Below are positions 24,679 through 37,120 of a stretch of 64,000 bases of DNA, one piece after another (within the stretch, counting starts at the first letter, position 1; each line of letters opens with the position of its first letter). Origin of the DNA: Caprimulgus europaeus. Taxonomy: Eukaryota; Chordata; Aves; Caprimulgiformes; Caprimulgidae. The stretch is taken from the NCBI GenBank assembly GCA_907165065.1, contig OU015539.1, forward strand, positions 15,592,816-15,656,815, given 5' to 3'. The position numbers and the translations under genes are program-made. A model generated the notes under the pieces. That model made no database searches, had not been told where the DNA came from, and saw only the letters and a program-made list of their open reading frames with translations.

Positions 24679-27213
24679 GCCAGAAAAAAATGGATAAAGT
24701 AGGTTAAGATAATTGTGCTTGTTGAAATCAAAATCTGAAGCCTGGCACTGAAAAACTACTGTCTGCAACCACCCAGCAGCATCCCTCTCCACTTGCAGCG
24801 CTTCACCATGATGTGTGTGGAAAGAAGAGTTACGACTAAATTATTTGTCAGAGGTTGTTTGTCGCAGCTTTAATGCACCAGCATAAATGTCAGCGTGTCA
24901 TAGACTGGGTAATTCTGATTTTAAGACTGTGATAAAGAATATTTTAGCTCATTGAATATTTCTCCCAGCTCTGAATACGTAGGGATTTGCTTCAACATTT
25001 CTGGGTCTCAGAGGTTGATGTTAAAAAATATCAGGGGTAACTGAAAATTTGGTTTGCAAATAAGGAAAGGTAAAAAAAAAAACAACAAAAAATGAGTTTA
25101 TCTATGCCTTATTTAGTGGTATTATTTAGAAAATGAACAGAGCAACTGCTTGCAAGGCAATCCTCACCTCAGTTTCTACAGAGGTGCAGCCTGAGTACTG
25201 GCCCCCCAAACATCAGTATTAGCATTACCAGTTGCAAGTGCTGGCACATCATCAATATTCATGCAATTGGATTTTAGATATTCTAATACCTTTTACATTT
25301 CAAATATTCCTAGGGGATTTCCTCTGCTATCTGGAAAATAATGAAGTATGTAATGGGTTATTCCCTTCTTGACTCTGTCCTACCACGCTAGAAACATGGG
25401 GATATTACCATTGAAGCATTACAAAAAAAATTTAAAAAAAATTAAAAAAAAAAGAGGAAAAAGAGGCTTTTCACTGAGCCTTTTTATTGTAGAATTATTC
25501 TGATGCAGATACACAGCTGAACTGCTGTATTTAAGCTATGTGTGAACACCAGAGAACACTCCCATATTCTGCACTCTAGATGAATGTCTTTAAACACGCC
25601 TGTATTATATTGTGATGTATTTGCATGCCTTCCATAGGGGAGATCTCAGCTATTTTGTCTTTTAAAATCCCCAAACACCAACCAACCAACCAATCAACAG
25701 CCTTTCTGGAGGTTTGTTTTTAGAGGTGAAGCTAGAATATATTGATGATCCATTTTGTTTCCCTGCCGCCTTAAACCTGCCCATCCACCATGAGCTGGTG
25801 GCTTTTTCCTGCAGAAAAAGCTTTGTGGCAATTCTCATTTTCTTTACTGATCAATAGCAAATGGTTTATCCACTTACCCCAAGCCCTGCAGTCCTCTCCT
25901 GCCCCATGGTACTCTAACTCCTACCACCCCATCCCCACTAAAAGTGCTTTTACCTTGAATTGCACTGGCTGCCAAACACGAGAGGTTGCAGAAGACAGAC
26001 AACGCCTCCCAGTGAAAGCACTTGCAGAAGGCTAAATTATTATCATTTATCCATGGTCTTACTTGGATGGAGAAGGGATGTGACTTGTCTCCTGCTAGAG
26101 TAGCCCCCAATCACCTGTAATTACTGTCAGTCTTTACCCATGGGATAATGAAAGTCATCCCCACTGGGTAGTCTGCAGGAACACAAGCGTCACGAAGGGT
26201 GTTCGCAATGTAGGATGGCAACAAGAGGCTTCAGTGGCCCAGAGAAAGTCACCAGACAGAGGGCCAAGTCCCTAAATCTTCCCATTTGAGGTGCTCTATG
26301 ATGCTTAACATCATATTAAATATTCAGCAATCATTTCTGTTGCTGGAGGACAGTAATTCTCTGCACTCCATTCTTGGCCTCTCTCCTAATCAAGTTTGCT
26401 CAGGCAATAAATTAGTGCCCGTGCATGAGTCTCATATTTTTAGTGTGTGAAGAACATCTACATTTAAAGAGTTTCCTCCTTGAGTTGCAGGGTAAGAAGC
26501 CAGTTAAGTCTTGCTAATGCCTTGGGCAGGGTGTCTCATGAAGCTTGGAGATGAGCTCACTCCATCACAGCTGTGCTCATGCCCTTCTCATCCTGGCTCT
26601 TAGTCTGCAGCTTAATTGCTCTGCATTTCTGGAAATTGTCTTCTAAGAAGCCACTGCAGGTATCTCCAATATGTCCCACCACATATACAGCATGACACCC
26701 ATGAAGTAGGAAGCCTTTCCAGATTACAGATGGTGCACAGAAAATAACACAACTTGCCTGAAGTGTCAATGGAATTGAAACTTGCTGAGTCCTGGTCCCT
26801 AACTGAAAGCAATCCCCACCGCTCGGAAAGCCAGCGGAGAGCCGTATCATTTAAGCCAAGCCACACAACATACTTGTCTCATGACTAGAGTGACATAAAC
26901 CCAATTCAGGGATGTTTTTTCCAGGCCACAAGCTGGTGCAAAGCAAATTTAATTGTTCTATGAACAGTTTCCTACATTTGTTTAGGGTTTGTCATTTCCA
27001 CAGGCCCCTCATTAATAAATGAGTCCACAGGAATATCTGTGCAAGGTTAATAGCCAGAGGGCATTTGCTGGAAGATTTGAAGGAACTGATGACAGAAGAA
27101 TCATTTGAAGACTTTCCATGGGGTAAGCAATGAGGCTGCTGGCTCCAGGCAGCTGCTCTGGTTTGCTTTGCACCACCTGGTAACACCTTGTGTGTGTGAA
27201 ACTGATGGCTGTG
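24679..27213. other. Unique sequence, no gene seen
   Basis: Contains A-rich runs at about 25070-25092 and 25421-25454 and a tiny (AACC)n run near 25678. A weak MIR-like relic is listed separately at 26690-26800. No exon with good splice sites stands out. The donor-like GTGAGG on the minus strand near 25165 lacks an acceptor. Confidence 0.5.
26690..26800 (+). mobile_element. Possible MIR-like CORE-SINE relic
   Basis: The stretch 'ccagattacagatggtgcac' followed by 'aacacaacttgcctgaagtg' parallels the MIR core (TTTACAGATGAGG…, CTTGCCCAAGGTCAC). It is heavily diverged and call strength is low. Confidence 0.35.
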
Positions 27214-27477
27214 CTCAACCATGACCACCACGCTCAACCATAACCACCACACTCAACCACGACCACCAGGCTCAACCATGACCACCAGGCTCAACCACGA
27301 CCACCAGGCTCAACCATGACCACCACGCTCAACCACGACCACCATGTTCAACCGTGACCTCCATGCTCAAACATGACCACCATGCTCAACCATGACTGCC
27401 ATGTTCAACCATGACTGGCATGCTCAACCACAACCACCATGCTCAACCACAACCACCATATTCAACCACGAGAGCTG
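27214..27477. repeat. 19-bp minisatellite
   Basis: Thirteen full units of 19 bp (type CTCAACCATGACCACCACG) plus a partial fourteenth, in exact register without indels. Units differ at a few positions, for example CATGAC/CACGAC/CACAAC and CACG/CAGG/CATG ends. Because 19 is not a multiple of three, no repeated peptide is encoded in one frame. Confidence 0.97.
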
Positions 27478-29540
27478 TGTGAATGAAACCAGGTAGATGC
27501 TGCACATCTTCCCTGTGGCCCTGGCTCTAGGGACTGTACTCTGGGAGGTTCTATCAGGTGAGTGCCCAGTGCTGGGCAAGGTTTCTGCCACTCTCTCCCA
27601 GCCCCACTCACCCATCCCTGCCCTCCCCGACAGCCCCCTCTCTGCTGCTGTTTATTTATCCTAGCTATAGCATAAAGCTATAGAATAAATAGCTCAGGTG
27701 AGGGCAAAGCGAAGCACTAAGCTAAAATAAGAAACTTAGTCCCACCAGGGAGGGGAGAGAGGCAGACTCCTGCAGCTAATAATTCTCAGCATGGCCTAGA
27801 ATGAGCTAAATCGGGGCTGTCGGGAGGCGTCCCCGGGGTCTGCGCTGTCTGGCTCTCCAGGCGTGGAGAGAAGCAGGAGGAGCAGCCAAAGAACTTCTCT
27901 AGCTGGGCAGATCCCATCCGTCATGTCGTTAAAGGGCAGGATCCCTCACTGCCAGAGGTTCTGCCTTCAAAGAGGGAAAGAAATTAGGGAAATCCTCTGG
28001 TGGTGTGGGCTTAAATTCTTTGGCGTCTGCTTTACTCCAGCACCAGCTTTGGGATCTCTGTCATCCAGAAATAGGGCAGGCACAGCAGAGGAGCACATCA
28101 GCATCCCCAGCCCTACCTGGCACCTTTTGGGAGCAACAGCCCTCTCCCCCAAGATGTCTGTCTCTGCAGGGGCTGATCCCAGTTGCAGTCCCTTGGGTTG
28201 TTTGGGTAGCAAGTGAAAAAAAAACTGGGCAATAGTGCTGGAGGCAGCAAGGAAGATGTCAGGGAGAGAAGCGTGCTGAGACCGGGGCCGCTCGTGACAC
28301 TGGTGTTCCTCGAAATTGGAGGCAGCCACACCTCTTCCCACACACGGCTGGACCCCGGGGCAGTCAACACGCTGCTTCCTGTTATTAGAAAACCTCGGGA
28401 TGTTCTTGCAAGAGGAGAGCTTATTAGCAAGTGAGTCAGGAGAAAAGAGCATTGCCCTGTGCTGCCTCAGCGGTGGGGCAGGGGGCTGAGACCGCCCAAC
28501 TCACCTCACTTGTGGGCTCATGCCCAGAGAGCAGGAGGGGAGAGAGGGAGCGGGTACACGGGGCTGGAACTGCTGCAGCTGAGTGTGGTGAATATTTAGT
28601 TGCACGAATCCATCTGAAATTCCCAAGAATAACAGGAAATCCAGCTGCTAATTTTCTGTCTCGCTTGCTTTGGGGCAGGCACACACCCCACAAGGCCCAG
28701 AGCTGGGGAGCCCTGCAGAGCTTCAGGGTGAGGGACATGCAGATGAGATAACCACGCACTCCTGTGTCACAAGAGAAGAAAATAATAATGATGATTAATA
28801 AAAAGAAGCAGATGCCCCAACAGACGATGGCAGGGAGGCTGAGCACCCGCACAGTCGCCGTGGGGAGGGACGACCCCAGCCCCATCCCCACTGGAGGGGA
28901 CCAAGAGACAGTGGTCTCCCCTCGTTCCTGCCCGCTCCTCCTCACAGCCATGCATTATCATCATTTATTCATTCCATGACCTTGAAATCCCTCTCCCTCA
29001 CCAGAAAAACAACGAATCCCCATCAGAAAAGTGGGCTCTACAAAAGAGAGGGAAGAAAGAAAAAAAGGAAAAAAAAACCCAACCCACCCTAAAAAAAAAA
29101 ATAATAATCATGCAACCTCCCATGTTGCTTGTATTAGGTCAGATGGGAGAACTTATTTAATTAGTGACTTTTATAGGGCTTTATTTTTCGATGCCCAGTG
29201 GAGTAGTTAAGATTGGTAATAAGAAAGCAGTCTGGTTTCACGCCAGCCCTCCTCAGACAATGGTGCAGGGAGGAAAGAGCCGAGCAATATATTTGAATGT
29301 TTTCAATGCCTTGGGTTTTTTGGTTTGGGGTTTTTTTTTTTAACTTTATTTTTCAGTGCTGTATTCTCAAACCATTTGAAGGGTGTATGTACACGGAGGG
29401 GAGGGGAAGGAAATTGTTCGGGGCGGCCCAAGGGGAGGATAACGATGAATAATGGAACAAACCCGGGGAAACCGCTCCTCGCTCTGGTTTCTCCACAGCC
29501 AGGGAAGTTTCCCCTGAACAAGACCTGCTCCAGCATACAA
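27478..29540. other. Unique, moderately GC-rich sequence
   Basis: CpG-containing patches near 27810-27870 and 28265-28385. A consensus minus-strand donor (TGAG|GTGAGT) lies near 28506, but no matching acceptor with a clean tract was found. Open frames of 161 and 171 codons here lack domains and overlap a hydrophobic poly-Ile artefact. A 5-bp-loop perfect hairpin sits at 27665-27683. Confidence 0.45.
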
Positions 29541-29680
29541 AGAGGATATTCAAGAAGCTTTTGGACAATGACCTCAGACACATGGTCTGAATCTTGCAAC
29601 TGTCCTATGCTAGGGCATGAGTTGGACTTGATAACCCTTGTGGGTCCCTTCCAGCTCACACTGTATGATTCTGTGGTTGG
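29541..29680 (+). mobile_element. CR1: CR1 LINE 3' fragment
   Basis: Short CR1 3' end: 'atattcaagaagcttttgga', 'cctcagacacatggtctgaa', 'gagttggacttgataaccct', 'tgggtcccttccagctcaca' and a tail 'gtatgattctgtgg'. It is a different CR1 subfamily from the copy at 247-552, recognisable by the 'cagacacatggt' segment. A 240-codon minus-strand open frame runs across it and is antisense chance. Confidence 0.85.
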
Positions 29681-30772
29681 TGGGTGGCTTAGTGCCAGAT
29701 TTCTGGTGTAGATGAAGGTAGATGGGTCAGGTGCTTCATCACGATGGATAACTGGAGGCAGAGGGATAAGAAAATCACTAGTTCCTCCGCTGTTCATGTT
29801 ACCATTTCTTCTCATGGCCCATTTCTTCTGCTCATCCCCATCCCAAAAAATCACTGTGGGCTTTTTCCTCCTGTACTGAAGGAACAGGGAAGGAGGGTTC
29901 AGGTTTACAAATTTCCCACCATGGGACTGTGCATTTCTCAGCACACAGGACCAGCTGCAGATGATGGGCACCTTCCTCATCAGGCCTGGACCATGCAGCA
30001 CACATCTCAAACAGCTCAGGACCACTCTCCCAGGATGAAATGCAGCACATATAGAGGATAAACCAAACCAGATGCTGTGTTAGAGATTTGACAGCAGCGG
30101 GGTTTTGCTCTCTTTGAGCCTAAAAGCTGTGCTACCCACTCATCACCCATTGATAGGGGACCTTCCAGAGGCTGATGGCAAAGCTCTTCTAAGCCAAATG
30201 TTTGAAGGACCTTCACAGGCCACCATCTAAGACAGTAGCCTCACCACTGGCCAAAAAGCCCCATGCAGCCTAGTTGCTCAGTAGCCAAACTTTGCTACTT
30301 GGGAGGGGAGTCAGCCTGTTTCCTGACAGCAAGAAGAATAATGTAACAGCCTTCAATAAATTCCTAGCAAAGACAACAACAAGAAAAAAAAGGCAAAAAA
30401 AAAAAGGGGGGGAAAAAAAAAAAGAAGCCCTTTTGAGCTTTGTCCTTTGCAAAATGAAAAATATGGTTGTTTTGCTCCATGGGAGGAACAGCGGAATCAG
30501 CTTTAAAATTGACAGTGGATTTGGCCAGATGCCACAGCCCTTTTGGCTTCAGCTTCCTTCCAATAGTCATCTCCCTGCCAATTCGGAGTGCACAGGACAC
30601 GGCTACACACCTGATGATACGCTGAGTAATGGCCTTGGCTTACAGCTATCTGGTCCATGCAGCAGGGAAGTGGGAGGGTGGCCATTTATCAAAGGTATTC
30701 ATCTGAGTGGCTGTGGCTTCCCTGTGGCCGCAGCTCCCCGGTGTGGGGGACAGCGCTGTATCACACAGGAAG
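29681..30772. other. Unique sequence, no gene seen
   Basis: An A/G-rich low-complexity run lies at about 30383-30426. The 168-codon plus-strand frame across it has no domain and is most likely chance. Confidence 0.5.
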
Positions 30773-31200
30773 GGATGTAACTGTGGGTACCCCAAGGATG
30801 TAACTGTGGGTACACAAAGGACTTAACTGTGGGCACCCAAAGGGTGTAACTGTGGGCACCCAAAGGACTTAACTGTGGGTACCCCAAGGATGTAACTGTG
30901 GGTACCCAAAGGATGTAACTGTGGGCACCCAAAGGACTTAACTGTGGGTACCCCAAGGATGTAACTGTGGGTACACAAAGGATGTAACTGTGGGCACCCA
31001 AAGGACTTAACTGTGGGTACCCCAAGGATGTAACTGTGGGTACCCCAAGGATGTAACTGTGGGCACCCAAAGGACTTAACTGTGGGTACCCCAAGGATGT
31101 AATTGTGGGTACCCAAAGGATGTAACTGTGGGTACCCCAAGGATGTAACTGTGGGTACCCCAAGGATGTAACTGTGGGTACCCAAAGGGTGTACAGTGGT
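30773..31200. repeat. 23-bp minisatellite with 69-bp higher-order period
   Basis: Eighteen full 23-bp units in exact register (each begins GGATGTAACTGTGGG or GGACTTAACTGTGGG) from 30773 to 31186, then a broken unit. Variants are ordered: a GGACTTAA unit ending TACCCCAA is followed by two GGATGTAA units with different ends. This trimer recurs about four times between 30865 and 31140, giving a 69-bp higher-order repeat. Two minus-strand frames stay open through the array and give a 23-residue peptide repeat (HSYILWVPTV…); this follows from the unit length and is not evidence of a gene. Confidence 0.97.
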
Positions 31201-34200
31201 CCCTGAGGTCCAGCAGGTGATTGGTTGGAGAGACACAAGCTCACAAATCACTGATGGCTCTACCAGCATCTTGCAACTTCAAAGGAAAACAAAATAGTCA
31301 CCGTGGCATTTAAAAGTTAGGTGAATTTGTACTGTAAGGATGGTGTTTGGAGGGCATGCAGAAGCTCATCCTTCTCTGGACCTGTCCTTGGTGTAGGTTC
31401 TTGCATGACAATGAGCTCCTGGGCTACTCTGATATGCTGGCATCCTGTTGACATCCCACTATGAGTGAGTTACTCCCCTTATGATGTTAGGGATCGTGCT
31501 GCAGGATTAGGTGGTTTAAGCTGCCCCCCTGAAGTACCTGCAGCATGGTGATTGATTCAGCCCAAACTTCACAAAACCTCGTTTTCTCCAACCCACCTCA
31601 CTCCACCTTTTCACCAACTGCATCACCATTGCAAAGCAGCACCCTCAACACCATCTTCCCATCTGCAGGGGAAGGATTTGCTTGGGAGAGACATGGGAAA
31701 GTCAAGAGCTCTGCAGTGCTGCAGCCAGGGAGAGCCCAGGAGGACCCTTGTGCAAGGACAGAAACTTTAGGAGCACGTCCTGGTATCTATAGGGTTATTT
31801 GTATCGGAGCGCTGACAAGAAGGAGCTTTCAGCACCGCAGCTTGGGTGACAATATTTCTTTCCTCACTACTCCTGCCTTGACATCAGCCAGAGAGTTGGG
31901 GCTCCGCAAGGGCATCGTAAGATAGAAAAGACAATTAAAAGAACTCAGAAATGGGAAAGGACATGTCATAAAAGTCATTATCAAGCCTTGTCTTCGTTCC
32001 CTCTGCATTTTTCATGGGGAAAAATGTTCCCTCTGCAAAAAGAAATTTGGAAAATTTCCACCTATTCTACTGGCTGCACCCATGAGAGTATTTCTGCCTC
32101 TGGCAACAGATTCTGCTCGAGTCTTGCTGCGCCGATGAGACATACGGCTCCGACGTATGGCTCCAGTATCTTTCTTGAGCAAGGGCTGGTGTGAGCAATA
32201 CAGCAGGAGGTGCTACAAATAGGCAGAAAGTTTTGCAAAAACACGGAGTGGGAAGAGTGTGCTGTTGCAGCTGAAACCTGTGCTTGCTACATCTAACGCA
32301 AACAGTCCTCTGCTTCCAAAATTGCACAAAGCTCGCAGCTAAAATAACTGCTTTTTGACCTTTTTATCTTCTCCCATCTCTCTGAGCCTTGCCATTCTCC
32401 TTTTGCCCTCCCCGGCCACCTGCCTTTGTCATTAGCGATAATCAGCAGCAATAAATAGGCGACATTTCATTGCTGCGGAAGCAGCCTGAGATATTTTGGG
32501 CCAAGCCAGGCAGGCTGAGGCTCTGTGAGTCTGCTGGCCAGCTAAAGTCCCCTTGCTGCCCATCCTGGAGTTACAAGGTCTGCTGAGAGCAACGTGCCTG
32601 GGTTGTTGGGAGCAGTGGCTGGGAGGGTTGAGGATGTCCCAGCTAGGAGCTGGCCAGGCTGGAGAGGAGTAACCACCCAGCAGGAGAAAAGAAGGAGAAA
32701 AAAAGCAGAGGTGCCATGGCTGGGAGCAAAACCCAAGTATGAAGCAGCCCTGGTGGGACTGGTGGAAGGAAAGAGAGGAGATCTCTGCTGGGAGACAGAG
32801 TCTTGACAGTGGTTTGCACACTGCAGGACTTGCAGAAGAGGCAACCTGTTGGGCTGAATCAATGTGACCAAGAGGGGAGAGGACCCCAGACTGAGAGGGA
32901 GGATGGCTCGCCAGCATGGTGGGATGGAAGTGGTCAGCTCTTTCAGGAGCCCAGCTCCACAGGAGCTATCTGCAGAGGTACCTTTAAGGCTTGGGGCCTC
33001 GCATGCTTCAGTCACGTTTTAAAAATAGGACAGGAGGCTTCTACATCACTTAGGTATTTTGGAAAATTTTACTCAGCCTTTCTGCAGCTCCTGTCAATCC
33101 TTCTCAGCACGGTGCCGAGATGCAGACATGGCACGTACACAAATAGCACCGTTCCCTGGCCCCTCTCGGCTGTGGCTGGAGACACCTCGACAGACTTCCC
33201 CAACCCTCCTCTGCACCTTGGCAAGAAGGGTTTAGGGGGGACAGTGCCTCTGGCTCTCCTGGCGACAGTGTCCCTGTGTCCCTGTGGTATTGAATGGGAC
33301 ACCACAAAGCTGGAATGATAGGCACCCAGTTGATGGGCTCCACAGCAAGGAGGTGATTTTACCTGCAGGGTGGATATGATAGTCTGGGTCTCTAGGGCCA
33401 TTCCCACCACAGCAGGTGCTGAGCCAGTGCAGAACCTCCAAGGTCTTTGCTGCAACACAGCGGAAAGACGACAGCATGTGACATCGTGTGGGTCCCTCCA
33501 TGTGCCCCGCGGTCACTGCTGGACAAGAGCATCGCTGTGTGATGTTAGAGAAGTGGATCAGGGTTAGAGCACTGCCCCGGGGCACTGCCAACCATGGGGA
33601 GTCAACAGCCGGGAAGGATGTTTCCTATTTGGGCTTTTTCAGATCAGAAAACTCCACAGAAGTTCAGCTCAGACAGTCCTACCCAGATCGCAGGGACTGT
33701 TTGTTCCCGGTTTTGGCAGGGTCGTGAATGATGCATGAGTAACAGCATCCCTTAATCAGTGTAATATGCTGTACCAGGTTAGAAAGCACTCTCTGCTTTT
33801 GTTTTTCCTCTGCCTGTGTGTGTATTTCTCTTTAAAGGAGAAAGGAATGAAGAGAAAACATTGCAGTTGTGTTTTTGTTGGTTGGGGCACCGATGAACCC
33901 TGTTCCGATTGGACTGGTTATGAATCACTGGAGAGCCATCTCCACACCAAAGAGCACTGCAGCCAACCTGATGGCTGCTTGGCAGTTGTACTGAGCAAAA
34001 GCTCCTTAATTATTGTTTTTGTTGCCTGAATCTTTGTGGAATAAAAGGGGAAAAAAAAAAAAGAGCCCTTACCTTTGAATTTACGAGCCTGGGTGCGTAG
34101 GAGGGCGTGCACGTGTGTGCACCTGCGTGTGTACACATGTACCGGCACACACACGGTTTGCTTTGCCTCTTGGGATAAAGGAGAAAGCTCCATCACCAGT

Positions 34201-35971
34201 TTTATTTTCCTTTGTCTATCTGACTGCCTTTCTTCTCTCCCCTGGCTGTTTTTGTTTGTGGAGAGTTTGCAACATGCCCATCACATCAGGAATGATGTTT
34301 TCCTGACTGTGCCCACAAAGGACATCGCCTGCCCTCCCACCCTTCCTCCTGCCGCGTTATCCCAGCACAGCCGTACCCGGGAGCTGCTCTGCCAGCCTCT
34401 GCCCTTCACCCACGTGCCACCAGCACCCGTCCTCCACCCTGAGCATCCCTCCTGCCCCCATGCCAAGAGAAGCACTGCCGCCTGGATCGAAATCCCAGGC
34501 TTAGCCCCTTCTCCTCCAGCTCCTGCTTTTTCCGGGAAGGGATGCCTCTACATCTCCCTCCTTTTCCTCCACAGCTTGCCGGAGCCACCAGAGAGGTGCC
34601 ACTGGATGATGTTGAGCTTCATCTGCTGCTTTTTTCCCATGGGATCCCCTGCTTGCAGGGGACCTGGGTGGCGAGGGGATGTCACCAACACCAGAGGCTG
34701 TGGAGCAGAGCGGCATCGGGGTCTCAGACCAGTGCGGAAAGAGAAAGCTCTCTCCCACTGGGTAACCCGGCAGCAACTGCTATTTCAGTAAACATATCAT
34801 TTTGTGCTCAGTAAACACACATTCCAGAGGAATGCTCTCATTGTTTTTTTGCTCTGTAATGCATTAATGAAGAAATAAAGTTTAGGTTGTGTAATGGTGA
34901 CAGCTTGAAGTCATTTTGCCTAGTGTTATTTCTCAGCGAAGGCTCAGCTCTCCCTGGAATGGGAGGGAAAAAAAAGAAAGACCAAAAAAAAAAAGACAAA
35001 AAAAAAAAAAAAGACGACCAGATTTTGCTTCAAACTCACCAACATGTGCAAAAAAAATCAAAACACGGCAGCAATTAACTCCCTTCCACATGCCCCAATA
35101 AAACTACCTCTCTCGCTCGCTCCGAGCTTTGTCACGTATGGGGCTGTTTATGGAGGAGACAATACAAAGTGGGTTTATACAAGGCTCTTGTTTTAATTTT
35201 TGTTTTATATCCACTGGAACCCTCAAGTAGTGAATTCATTTCCTGATATAGTAAACATTTCTGATGGCCAGGATTCTTTCTCTTTTCCCAAATGAACACA
35301 AAACCCCTGGTCTAACTCACCAGCAGCGCAGTCTATACAAACAGACCCATCAGCTGCATTTTCAAAGGACGCATCTTAAGCACGTAGCGAGGAAAATAAA
35401 CAAACAGCAACACCTTCCCGCGAGCCTGGCAGAGCCTGGCGTGAGCAGGAAGCTTTTCTCCCCCCAAAATTTGCTCAAGCCCTCAAGTGCATGTGGAAAA
35501 ACTATCAGCTTTTCCCCATATTCCAGGAAACAATCCTGTTCTCGCAGTCGCACACCGATGGCTGCGGGCTCGCTGCTAAATGATCTGCGCAGTTCCCTCC
35601 GATTTGTGACCCGATTTGCACTATGCAAATGTCTTCTGACAGCTCTCTTTTCCTGTCATTAAAACAAACAATGGCCCCTGCAACCAAAAAGGAAATCAGT
35701 AACAGGCGAAAGCAGTTCTCTCTTTTTCTTTCCTTTTTTTTTTCTCCTTCTCTCTCTCTTTTTATTATTTTTTTTTTTCTGATTCTGGGACTAACTGTTA
35801 GTAATTACCCTAAAATATTCACAAACTTCTTCCTTCCTCTCTAAAACTGCTTTACTCATCCTAGTGGCCAACCCAACATGTCTAATATTGCTCTTCTAAA
35901 TGACCTAAAAATAATAATAATAATAAAAACCCAACCCAATGATCAACCGGGTAAAAACCACTGCCTGTCTT
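31201..35971. other. Unique sequence, no recognised gene
   Basis: No CR1 or LTR recognised. The block 32420-32500 (cattagcgataatcagcagc and a following ATTTCATTGCTGCGG) and the block 35140-35690 look like conserved noncoding elements. Purine-pyrimidine alternation lies at 34107-34155. A-rich runs lie near 34050 and 34972-35012. The 238-codon plus-strand frame from 34075 is Ser/Pro/Leu-rich without a domain and starts in the low-complexity alternating tract. Confidence 0.45.
35140..35690. promoter_or_regulatory. Candidate regulatory block with POU and SOX motifs
   Basis: AT-rich unique sequence with several transcription-factor words: a perfect octamer ATGCAAAT at 35623-35630, AACAATGG (SOX-like) at 35667-35674, CATTAAAACAAACA, and a repeated GATTTG at 35601 and 35613. 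Density and lack of obvious decay suggest a conserved enhancer-like element. This is inference from motifs; conservation cannot be measured here. Confidence 0.3.
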
Positions 35972-36034
<63 letters not shown>

Positions 36035-36058
36035 ACTATCTATTGATCTATCTATATA
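35972..36058. repeat. (TATC)n microsatellite
   Basis: About 15 perfect TATC units, then interrupted units (taactatc, tattgatc), then a short (TA)n run. Confidence 0.97.
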
Positions 36059-37045
36059 TATATGTATCTATTCACACACATATAGACATAAAAAATTATA
36101 TTGAATGATTTGAGGAGCTTTTAGTCTCCCAACAATAATTTAAATACTGTTCTGAGAAGAGAGAAACATGAACTAAGGAGAAATAAGAAGGTATTGAGGT
36201 CAGGGGATGATGTGCATCTAGAGGAAGACACACCTTTCTCTCCAGTAATCTCTCCATTTTCCAAAGCATCCATCCCACCCTAAACTCCACATCCAGCCCA
36301 AAAGAGTGGGTTGGTGGCCATGCCTTCCCAATGGCAGGTAGGGGACAGCCCCTCCCAGTACACAGATGTTCTGCCTTTGATTTCAGTGGGAAAGGGCTGC
36401 ATCCAGAGACTTCAGGGTACTTAAACACTCCTGGGATTCGTTGCTTTGTCTTTTAAATAATACGATATATATAATCCTAAACTGGGCCAGTTTTCCACCC
36501 CATCACACAAGCTTTGTGCCTGTAGGGCTCAGCTGAAGTCAATGGTGTTAATGTTGACATAAGACCATGATGACCAAGTGGGAAATTAGTCCCATAACAC
36601 TTGATTGTCTTTTGCAAACATTTTCTAAATGGTCTTAATGGTTTTGTTTGTGGTACGTGTTGCTCACTCCTGATTGTACTTCTGCCAAGTTGTATTTTTA
36701 ACTGTAAACACTGGCCTCTCAGAAAACTTCAAGCAAAGCAAACCAGAAAAGATGTTCAAAATAACGTTACAACCTAATTTAATTTATCCCCTGGTAATTG
36801 CATTTGTAGGAAATGAACAACGCAAACAAAACAGAACCCAAGCCTTTCCAACCGTGGCAATTGCTTTCACATGCGGACGCATCGGTTACAGTCAGCACAT
36901 GGTTAAGTCTTCCACTGCATCAGGAGAAGCAATGGGGTGCTTAGAAGCTGTGGGTGCGAGGTGACACCTGCCTTGGGTTCCTTCTCATAGGTGCCACCTA
37001 TTGAACATCAGCCCATCCGCCTACCAGCTCTCCTATCACTCTTCC

Positions 37046-37120
37046 TTTTCCTGCAATTCCCACCCTTAATTTTTCCTGCAATTCCCACCCTTAATTTTTC
37101 CTGCAATTCCCACCCTTAAT
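37046..37120. repeat. Three perfect 25-bp tandem units
   Basis: Three identical units beginning TTTTCCTGCAATTCCC and ending ACCCTTAAT. Perfect identity suggests recent slippage or duplication. Confidence 0.97.

Noticed and set aside
24487-24792. Lys/Arg-rich minus-strand frames
   Set aside because: A direct consequence of the T/C tract with a 9-bp period.
28436-28951. 171-codon minus-strand frame with a nearby GTGAGT donor
   Set aside because: Contains a poly-Ile/Phe artefact, and no pyrimidine-rich acceptor precedes it.
29303-30025. 240-codon minus-strand open frame
   Set aside because: It runs antisense through a CR1 fragment, has no domain or coding-like composition, and ends in a Lys/Pro-rich low-complexity tail.
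30699-31244. 181-codon repetitive protein on the minus strand
   Set aside because: It is a read-through of the 23-bp minisatellite. A second frame is equally open, as expected from the repeat unit.
34075-34791. 238-codon plus-strand open frame
   Set aside because: It starts in an alternating GT/CA tract, has no recognisable domain, and other frames are open across much of the same stretch.
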